Below are positions 14,262-22,800 of a stretch of DNA of 64,000 nucleotides, in pieces (position 1 is the first letter of the stretch; each line of letters starts with the position of its first letter). The notes beneath the pieces are model-generated. The model worked only from the letters and a program-made list of their open reading frames with translations, had not been told where the DNA came from and searched no databases. Source of the DNA: Trogon surrucura (Eukaryota; Chordata; Aves; Trogoniformes; Trogonidae); contig CM036618.1 in assembly GCA_020746105.1 (NCBI GenBank), positions 114,211,308 to 114,275,307 on the forward strand, given 5' to 3'. The position numbers and the translations under genes are program-made.

Positions 14262-14810
14262 CGTTGGCTCGTCCCTCTACTGCCCTTGCCCCTCCACACT
14301 GATTTCTTGCTCCACTGCCTGCATGAGTTTTTAGCCCTATCAAGCAAGGAACATGTGAGCTCAGTTTGTCTCGCCCTAGCCAGGCCTCCTTCTGCCCTTG
14401 TCACGCTTTGGGCAGCGCAGGCACACAGGCAGAGCAGGCCGCCAGGGCAGAAATCGGCTCGGCCCAGCAGCACAACTGTGAACTCCCCTTCTTGCTGATG
14501 GCTCCAGCGTCTCCTGCCTTCCTCCCTCTTGCCTGTGGAGCTGCATCTCTGCTGGCCCGGTCCCCAGCCACTTTCCAAGGGCCTGAATCAACTCCTACCA
14601 CCAGCCATGGCCCTGGGGTTGGCCTTAGGCTGTGAACTGCTCCTGCACTGCTGTGAGAGAGCCAGGACCTCCATACCTGCACCCACCAGTGCTGACCGGC
14701 TCCCTGGCACCAGACAGCAAGCCCAGCCCCGAGCTGAGCCTGGTGTGGGGACCTGGGCCCAGCTGGACTCTGCCCAGCTCCCATTGTAAAATAGCAACTG
14801 GGGGGAGTTT

Positions 14811-14816
14811 TATAAA
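14811..14816 (+). terminator. Probable KLHDC3 polyadenylation signal (TATAAA variant)
   Basis: No AATAAA occurs soon after the KLHDC3 stop at 14261. TATAAA at 14811, in TTTTATAAAAACACCGAG, is a known signal variant. It is followed within 30-50 bases by a GT-rich stretch (CTGTGTGTCCTGGTGGGTG) of the kind seen downstream of cleavage sites. This would give a 3' untranslated region of about 570 bases. It was inferred from sequence only. Confidence 0.5.
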
Positions 14817-14839
14817 AACACCGAGGCAGACGTAGTTTC

Positions 14840-16500
14840 TGCTGCTCTGTGTGTCCTGGTGGGTGAACTGGGGGGAGAGGAGGTGCAGGAGGGGAGGAGG
14901 CTGAACCAGGTGCTTTCCCAGACACCTTAGGCCACCTCTGGCTCATGGCAGCTGGTGGCGGGGAGAAGGGGAGCTGCCTCCCTGCACTGTCCTGGTGTTG
15001 CTGCCTCCTGCTCAGGGCTGCGCTGCCCTGTGAAGGGACAGGGAGATGGTGTGTGCCTCCTAGGCTGCGCTGCCTCAGGAAAGTGGGTGCCCCACAGCTC
15101 CCTGCCCCAAGGAGGGAGGTGGGGGCATGTCTGGGGCAGCCTTCCTGGGTGGCACAGAGAGAGCTGTGCCCAAGCGCCTTCCCCTGGAGGTGTACGTGTC
15201 TGTTATTAAGAGGAGCTCCAGCAGCGACTGTAGCGGAGCTAATGCAGGGGAAACTGGGGAAGGGCTCGGGGTATTCCCTGTGGTGTAGAGTCATAGGGTG
15301 GCTGAGAGATGGTGGTGACCACAGGCTGGGAATGAGTGGCAGAGGGCCCAGGCCGTCTTGCCTGCCCTGAGGGCTGGCACGTAGCCAGGGTCAAGTGCTG
15401 TTCATCCAGCAGCACAAGGCTGCAGAGGGTGCCTGGGTCCTCAGCCCGTGGGAGGGTGGCCAAGGCGGGTGCGACGGAGCAGCCTGGAGTGGCAGAAGAG
15501 TAGTGAAAACCCCATGGCAAGAGAACAGAAGGCACCACACTTGCGACGAGAGCTTGTTCTTCACGTACTGGCAACACCTCACTGTGGTGGGTGATGAGCA
15601 TCAGTGGCAGGGCTGGGGCTTTAAGGGAGCTGAGGTGTGCTGACAGCACATGTGGTTCACAGAGAACACCCCCAAGCCTGGGCTCCCCCTTCATGGTCCT
15701 CAACCCTTGAGGGTTCGGTGGGCATCTCCCATGCATCTTGCATGAGCAGCTCCGGCTCCTTGACCACCTGCCTCAGCCACAGGCTCTTACTCAAACTGTG
15801 CCATGAAATGATGGACATTTTTTTGCCATGGCCCCCTCTTCTCCAGCACCAAGTTTACTCTCCTTGTAGGGTGCCAGGCACCAGGAAGCACCTGCAGGCC
15901 ACCCAAGCTCACTGTGCTGGACAGTTTGGGGCTGAGCACAGGGGTTCCCCAAGGTGCTCTTGGCTCTTTCCATGAGTGGGTGTCACTGGAGCTCCTCTGG
16001 GACATTGTATGGAGACAACAGGTCCTAGAAATGCTCAGTGCCCTACGCCAACTGCCTCTAGGAGAGCAAACCTTTGGTGGGGGGGAAGGCTTCTCTGGGA
16101 AGAAAGGTCTCACCAGGGAGAGGGCCGCAGGCACCCCACTCCCCTTCAAAGGTTCGTTCAGGTTCCTCCCTCTGCCAGGGCCCTGCTGCAGACCCAGGGA
16201 CAGGGTGCTGCTCACCACCCTGGCCCAGATGCCCTCAGTGCATTTTCTTGGCATATTGAGTCCCTTTTCCACCATGGTCCTCAGCAATGCTGGAGACCAG
16301 CTGCCTGGCACACAGACAAGCCACAGGCCTGCAGCCCACCCTGGGCCTTCTGGCTGGGCTGGCAACAACAATTGTGCGGCAGGAGCTGAGCGGATGCCTG
16401 CCCCACAGGGGGATCCCTGCTACCTTCATCATCATCACCCCCTCCTGAGCAGCCAGGTTTGCTTTAAAGACCCTGGCTTCCTTTTATTGCTTCCCCTCTC
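14840..16500. other. Intergenic region between KLHDC3 and NPAS4L
   Basis: This is moderately GC-rich unique sequence. Open frames on both strands (for example 15239-15736 minus, 15914-16582 plus) show no recognisable domain and look like stop-poor GC-rich noise. No CR1 or LTR was found. The distal end merges into the NPAS4L promoter. Confidence 0.6.
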
Positions 16501-16519
16501 AGATTGCAGCCGGCTGCGA

Positions 16520-16556
16520 GGGCTATTTTTAGCAGCCCGCCTTCTAAAAATAGCCC
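16520..16556. promoter_or_regulatory. Perfect inverted pair of MEF2-type A/T sites
   Basis: GGGCTATTTTTAG (16520-16532) and CTAAAAATAGCCC (16544-16556) are exact reverse complements, 13 bases each with an 11-base spacer. Both cores (CTATTTTTAG at 16523, CTAAAAATAG at 16544) satisfy the MEF2 consensus YTA(A/T)4TAR. Their starts are 21 bases apart, two turns of the helix, so two MEF2 dimers would sit on the same face. The pair lies about 105 bases before the TATA-like box of the NPAS4-family gene. Confidence 0.8.
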
Positions 16557-16571
16557 CGAGCTGTTTGGAGT

Positions 16572-16635
16572 TGCGTCACTGAGGTAACTCTCCCCACCAG
16601 CAGCTTGGCCCCTGTGCCCCAGGCGGGTACAAAAG
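16572..16635 (+). promoter_or_regulatory. NPAS4L core promoter: CRE/AP-1-like site and TATA-like box
   Basis: TGCGTCA (16572-16578) is a half-CRE/AP-1-like site. TACAAAAG (16628-16635) is a plausible TATA-like box, which would place the transcription start near 16655-16665 and the first ATG (16726) about 65 bases further on. With the MEF2 pair upstream, the arrangement resembles promoters of activity-induced immediate-early genes. The motif matches are seen directly; their use is inferred. Confidence 0.55.
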
Positions 16636-16725
16636 GAGGCCGGGAGCAACGGGGTCAGCAGGTTCAGACGCAGCCGGAGGTGGAGGAGGCAGGGGTGCAG
16701 CTTCAGGCATCCCAGCGTCCACACC

Positions 16726-19675
16726 ATGACCATCTTCTGCAGCCACTGCCACAGGCCGCTGCAAGCAGAGACAAGCTGCCTGCTCAGGAGGGGCAAGCAG
16801 GAGCCCAGTGCCTCGAAACCGTTCAGGTGAGCTCCCTCCCGCCTCCCAGGCTGCAAGAGCCCCAGCTGGGCCAGCTGTCCAAGTGCTCAAAGGCCCTCAC
16901 ACAAGGGGCCGGCACCAGCTTGGGAGAGCGGGGTGGCGCATCGGGAGGAGGTGTGGGAGCTTGGAGGGGCAGAGAGGTTTTGGGTGAAGGGTAAAGCCAG
17001 ATGCACTGTGCTGGGGTTCGCGTTCTGGCACTGGACAGAGTTTCCGGGTTTGGTGGGGAGGTCGTGTCTGTCACCTGGGCTCCCTCCACCCCCAAACATG
17101 GGTTCTGCCTGGTCACCAGCGAGAGGGGCGTCAGCCACAACAGCAGTGTCCCGCTGGGTGGCTGTGAACACCTCTGCCTGTGCCCACTGCACTTAAACAG
17201 CCACCACAGATTTGCCCTCCTAGAGACAGCTGGCATGGGTGCTCAGCCTCTTCAGGGGAGCATCTTCACTCCATGGTCTTGAGCTTGCAGTTCTTCCCAT
17301 AGCAGTGAATGGGGAATGCTGTCCCTGTCCTTCCTGGATGCTTCTCCCCACACACCTGGCTTTGCAGGTCAACTAAGGGTGCCTCCAAGGCTCGCCGGGA
17401 CCAGATCAACGTGGAGCTGCAGGCGCTGCGCTCCCTGCTACCCATCTCCGCTCGGGAGAAGGAGCGGCTCTCCTACCTCCACACCATGGCCCTGGTGTGC
17501 CTCCAGCTGCGGGGGGCTCAGCTGTTCCCTCCAGGTACCCAGAGCACCGCCGCGCCCCACGCTAGCTTGGTTCTGCGGGAGGCACCACTGCCGCCCCACT
17601 GAGCTAGGGCTTCACCCTGCATTCCCCCTGCAGACTCAGCTCCTCCTGCAGGACCAGCCCTCGGCACAGAGCTGCTCTCCCTGCTGCCAGGATTTCTGCT
17701 TGTGCTCTCAGCCGACGGCAAGCTGGTCTACATCTCGGAGAATGTGGCTCAGGTCCTGGGCTTCTCTGTGGTAAGGCCTGCCTGCTGGGCATTTGCGGTT
17801 GCTGTCCCCGTACCCGTCAGGGTGCCTTTCTCACACACGTGGCATCTGTCACAGCAGACACTGGCCTGTGGCTCCACGGCGGCAGGTGCAGTTGGCAATG
17901 GCAGCCCCCTCTTTTATCAGGTGGAGCTGCTCAGCCAGGGGGACACAGTCTTTGACATCCTACATGGGCGAGCACATGAGGATGCACGCAGGAAGCTCCT
18001 CCTTGCCCAGGAGAAGCTCGGCAGGGGTAAGGGAGGCCTCAGCTGGCATCTCATGAGTGCTGCTGCCCTGCTCTGCCCCTTTGCAGCTGCAGTCCGAGAG
18101 CCAGGGCCAGCCCTGCCAGGAGCAGAGTGAGGCAGCCCCTGACCCGCTCTGGATGGTTCGTTTCCCTGCAGAAGTCACATTTGTTGGTGAGATGCGCACG
18201 TCCAAGACCTTCCGGCTGCGGCACGGGGGGAATCTGGCTGTGGCGGTGCGTGGGCGCTTCACAGCCCTGCGCTGGTCGGCCTCCCCCTCTGCCACAGCCT
18301 TCCTGGCCCTCTGCACGCCAGTCACGCAGTCACCTGCAGAGAGCAACGCTGGTTCCCAGGACGACCTATTCCAGAGCACACACATCCTAGACATGACCTT
18401 TACCGATGTCACGGAGAGGTGAGGGCTGTCTGCTTGCACCACAGCTCCAGCTCTACATCTCAGGCAGTGAGGATCATTTCCCTTTACCAAGAGAGCAGTG
18501 AGATTGTCCCAGACACTTCCCAAGCCTCTTCCCTCAGTCATTTGCAACCTGTTTCTGTACCCCTGTTGTTTTTCTCTCTCCTCTATCATGCAACATCAGC
18601 TTCTTGCTGACTCTGTGCAGACCCTGCAAAAACCCTCAGTTCCCTGCTCTCTTTGTTTTTTCCCAGTGTCAGCTACCACCTTGGCTACCGCAGGGAGGAA
18701 CTGATCGGTCAGTCGTGGTACAGCCTCCTGCATCCTGAGGACACTGACCTAGCAGCCACCCAGCACAGAGCTGTGGGTGAGTGTCAGGCCTGGCAATAGA
18801 TGTGTCTTTCTCTGGCTACCGCTGAAACCCAACTGTCCGGACCAACAGAAACAAAGGGAATTTAATCCCGCCCACTATGGCTCCCTACTTCAAAAATGAC
18901 CACACAGAAAACTGGTTATACATCCTATACACTGTCTATAAGGTCACAGGTAGCTTCCAAGCTAAGGAACACACTTTGCCACAGAGCAGAGAGGAGGCAC
19001 AAGCCCAATCGAGCCCCATTTTTTTGAACTTTATTGGGCGGGATCGTTACAGACCCAACTCCACTACCTGTGGCTCTGGTCCTGCTGGAGCTAAAGCAGC
19101 GGCTGACCACAGCCTGTGGCAGCACACCGCCCCGCCGGGCACTAACGCGGTCCCTTGCCCGCAGCGCTCGGGGCGGCGGCGGGGCCGGCCGTGCTGCGTG
19201 TGCTGCGCAGAGACCGGACCTGGGCCTGGCTCCACGTGTCGGCGCGGCGAGACGCCGGCGGCCGCGCCATCACCTGCACCAGCCGCTGCCTCAGGTGAGG
19301 GCTCATCACGGGGAGGGGGGGTGCGGCACGGTGCCGCGCCCCCGGGCCGCCCCTCACCGCCGTGTCCGCCACAGGGAGGAGGAGGCGGCCTACCTGCGCG
19401 CCCGCCAGCACCGGCCCGCGCCCGCCGCCCCGCCGCCGCCGGGGCAGCAGCTCAGCCGGCTGGCTGCGCAGCTCCGCGCCCTGGCCGATAGCCTCTCGCC
19501 GCCCGTCGCCGCCGCCGCTCCGGCCTGGCCCTGGCCCTGGCCCGAGGCCGAGCCCCTCCCGCCCGCCGCGCACGACGCCGCAGCCACCGCCCTGTCCTGT
19601 CTCCTTGGCGACGCGGCGGAGGGGGCGTGGTCTCCCCTGGCGCATGCGCACTGCGCGCCGCGCCCGCACCAATAA
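16726..19675 (+). CDS. NPAS4L: NPAS4-family bHLH-PAS transcription factor, probably NPAS4L
   Basis: Eight exons assemble in frame to 432 codons: 16726-16826, 17368-17534, 17634-17770, 17921-18026, 18172-18418, 18667-18776, 19165-19294 and 19375-19675 (TAA). The basic region STKGASKARRDQIN (about residues 35-48) matches the NPAS4 family, followed by a helix-loop-helix ending near residue 80. PAS-A includes LLPGFLLVLSADGKLVYISE and GDTVFDIL. PAS-B includes SYHLGYRREELIGQSWY and SLLHPED, with its last strand around RTWAWLHV. The start ATG has A at -3. Odd points: a 34-residue leader with CSHCH replaces the very short NPAS4 N-terminus, and the long S/T/P-rich activation tail of NPAS4 (about 800 aa in human) is missing. 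Instead the protein ends in an alanine/proline-rich tail with WPWPWPWP. Zebrafish npas4l (cloche) specifies blood and endothelium. NPAS4L is chosen over NPAS4 because of its position between KLHDC3 and RRP36 and its short tail. Family is near certain, paralogue less so. Confidence 0.85.
18865..19044. repeat. 180-bp element with short terminal inverted repeats in NPAS4L intron 6
   Basis: ATCCCGCCCA at 18865-18874 is repeated in inverted orientation at 19035-19044 (TGGGCGGGAT). The sequence between is AT-richer than the GC-rich neighbourhood and includes a T7 tract just inside the right end. This could be a small non-autonomous insertion, or an LTR fragment on the minus strand, where AATAAAG reads next to the repeat. 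The family is not recognised. Confidence 0.4.
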
Positions 19676-19870
19676 ACGTCCTTCAACACCCCCAACACCC
19701 TCCCCGCGCGCGCGCGCGCGCTCCTCGCCTGTCTTTGTCTGCGCGTGCGCCGTCCCTGCTCCGCCACGCGCCTTCCGGTCGCGGCGCGGCTTCCGCTTCT
19801 GCCGGCGGGTCGCGGCGGAACCGGGTGAGGGCGCGAGCGGCGCCCGGAGGGGGGGGGGGGGGCGGGGGCG
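19640..19870 (+). promoter_or_regulatory. RRP36 CpG-island promoter (NRF1- and ETS-type sites)
   Basis: GCGCATGCGC (19640-19649) is a perfect NRF1-type palindrome and lies within the last coding exon of NPAS4L. A weaker copy, TGCGCGTGCGCC, surrounds 19741-19750. CTTCCGGT (19772-19779) is a strong ETS/GABP-type site, common at ribosome-biogenesis genes. A CG8 alternating tract (19705-19720, Z-DNA-prone) and a run of 14 G (19849-19862) flank the likely start region. No TATA box is seen. Confidence 0.65.
19671..19676 (+). terminator. NPAS4L polyadenylation signal overlapping its stop codon
   Basis: The last codons read CAC CAA TAA, so the stop TAA (19673-19675) lies inside AATAAA (19671-19676). 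Cleavage 10-30 bases on would leave an almost absent 3' untranslated region. No other AATAAA occurs before the RRP36 start at 19871. Confidence 0.7.
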
Positions 19871-22800
19871 ATGCGGCCTCGCCAGGAGGGCACTAGGGGC
19901 CGGGCCCGGCAGAACAAGGCGGTGCGACGGAGAGGAGCCGCCGCCGCTGAGGAGGAGTGGGGGGAGGAGGAGGAGACGGCGGGGCCCCTCGGGAGGCTGG
20001 AGGCGGCGGAGGACGGGAGCTCCGGCGCCAGCAGCGACGGGAGCGGCGCGGAGGAGGAGGAAGAGGCTGACGGAGGAGGTAGGGGCGGGAGCGTCCCCGG
20101 CCGGGCTCGCCGCCTGCGGGAGGCCGGGCAGGGCAGCGAGGCTCGGGTTCCCGGCGGTGGGTGGGCTGGGCTGGGGTGCACCCTCCGTCCTTAGGCCCTT
20201 CATTTCCCGCTCCTAATGACGATCTCAGAGAGACCACCGAGAGACACCCTTTCCTTCCTACAGCTCGACATGGATGGGAGCAGCAGTTTCCCTTTTATCG
20301 TCTGGCCAGACCCTCCCTAACCTTGTTTCTGGAACAGAAGTAATCACGTTGGGATCAGTACTAGGCCTAGTCCTGTTCAGCATCTTTATTGACGACCTGG
20401 ATGAGGGATTGAGTCTACCCTTAGTAAGTTTGCAGATGACACCAAGCTGGGGGGAGTGTCGATCTGCCGGGTGGTAGGAAGGCACTGCAGAGGGACCTGG
20501 ACAGGCTGGGTCAATGGGCCGAGGCCAACAGGATGCAGTTCAACAAGACCAAGTGCAGGGTCCTACACTTTGGCCACAACAACCTCCTGCAGCGCTACCG
20601 ACGGGGGGAGGAGTGGCTGGGGAGCGGCCCGGCAGAGAGGGACCTCGGAGTGCTGGTTGGCAACCGGTGGAACATGAGCCAGCAGTGTGCCCAGGTGGCC
20701 CGGAAGGCCAATGGCATCCTGGCTTGTATCAGGAACAGTGTGGCCATCAGGAGCAGGGATGTAATTCTGCCCCTGTGCTCAGCACTGGTGAGACCTCACC
20801 TCGAGCCCTGTGTGCAGGTCTGGGCCCCTCACTGCAAGAAGGACACTGAGGTGCTGGAGCAGGTCCAGAGGAGAGCAACGAGGCTGGGGAAGGGACTGGA
20901 GGGAAAGTCCTGTGAGGAGAGGCTGAGGGAGCTGGGGCTGTTTAGCCTGGAGAAGAGGAGACTCAGGGAGGACCTCATCACTCTCTACAGCTGCCTGCAG
21001 GGAGGATGTAGTCAGGTGGGGGTCAGGCTCCTCTCCCTGGCAACTAGTGACAGGACGAGGGGGCACAACCTGAAGCTTTCTCAGGGAAGATTTAGGTTGG
21101 ATCTCGGGAAGCCCTTCCTCATGGAGAGGGTGATCAGGCATTGGGATGCACTGTCCAGGGAAGTGGTGGAGTCACCGTCCCTGGAGGTGTTTAAGGAGAG
21201 GCCGGATGTGGCACTTAGTGCCGTGGTCTGGCTGCTGTGGTGGTTTTGGGTCATAGGCTGGACTTGATGATCTCAGAGGTCTTTTCCAGCCTCAACAATT
21301 CTGTGATTTCTGTTGGAGTCCTGCACTAAGTTTGTCTCTGTGGGGGATGACTGGGCTGACACGAGCCATTGCTTAGGTCATCTGTTTTTGGACTCTGGGC
21401 ACGCTTGGAGGTGCTCAGCAGGCTGTGTAGCTCTCAAAACCATAAGGTGTCCGTGTGTCATGGGAGGAGAGGAGACATGGAGAGGCTGCGCTGGTTGGTA
21501 GGCAGGAGATGCCTGTGTTATCAGGAGCAAGAGCTGGGAAGAAGAGGAAACAATCCATGAAATAATGGAGGAGGGGGGAAAAATGGCAGGAGGGAAGATG
21601 AAATGGGCTATAGGGACAGCAGAGAAAAGGTAAAATATATTCTGAGGGGGAAAGGAATGAAAAAAGAATTGGGAAATTAAAGTGTCGAGAAAGAATGCAA
21701 GATACAAGAAAGGTAAGCTGCTCCTGTCTTTTAATAGGTATTTTGGTGGAGAACCAGATTTTAAGGTTCATGAACTCTTTGTGCAGAGGCTGTGGATAGG
21801 ACGAGCTGCTCTGGAGCAGGGAACCGGCAACCTTTTCACACACACGGTTGTCCAATGTGCTGCCAAGCAGTGGGGACCTGCTGGGACCATTCACTTCCGC
21901 CCCAGAACAGGCTGCTGATTTTTTATGTTGGTGGCAAATGATGTTTTTATCAATGCGAGTGGCTGAATCAGTCTCCTACAAATAGATAGCAGGATGGATT
22001 TCATGGACTGATACCATTTGTGGAAAGCCCTTCCCGCAAAGGTTTCGGGTAGTCAAGTCTGGTCTGGCCTCCCGTACCAATAGTGAAATATTTTATCAAT
22101 GGAAGCTCTGCATGCCTTCGCTTTGTCTGATTTGTACCAAATCTCTTCTCTAATCCTTTGCTAAATGTTGTATCTTTTTATCACGTTTTCATTGACAGCT
22201 CGTAAGCCTTTGCTATTTTAACAGTATTGTTTAGGAATTGCAGCCAAGTGGAGCATTGTAGTGCAAGTGATGTTGTCTTGTCTGTCTTCATGTAATGTTA
22301 GAGTAGCTTTCACATTATTCTTCATTTCTTTTAATGCTTCCTTTTCTCTTTTGACTGTGTTTCCTTAGAGTCTTTCATTTGTCTGCCCAGTGCTGCTTTG
22401 AGCACCCAGTGATACTCAAATATTACCCTGTATAGTGATTAATTGCTCTGTATCCCAGCAGCTTCTACAATTAGCACAGATTTTTTCCTACAGTGCAGCA
22501 GCCTAAGGCTATCTGCGCTGAATTTAAACAGCATGATGGCAAATACTCTTGTTTAAGCCCTAGAATTTATTTGTTTTCTCAAGTGTCTGTGTTACCCCAA
22601 CAGTGTGATTACTTTAAATTGCTGAGCTGCTTGACCCTCAGCTCGGACCTGAGGGCAGGCACGGCTCTTTGGTCTGAAGGTGATTTCACATTCTGGGCAG
22701 GCAATAAGTGATTATACAAGAGTGACATGGGGAGAGGTGGAGAACCCGAAGGAGATCAGAAAGGGCGACAGTGCTGTGGTCCTTAAGAAGTTAGGCACAA

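Noticed and set aside
14401-15294. 297-codon minus-strand frame after KLHDC3
   Set aside because: No recognisable domain, no splice support, biased Ser/Pro/Ala/Gln composition; probably stop-poor GC-rich sequence.
19142-20203. 353-codon minus-strand frame over NPAS4L exon 7-8 and RRP36 exon 1
   Set aside because: Antisense to two real genes in CpG-rich sequence; low-complexity composition.
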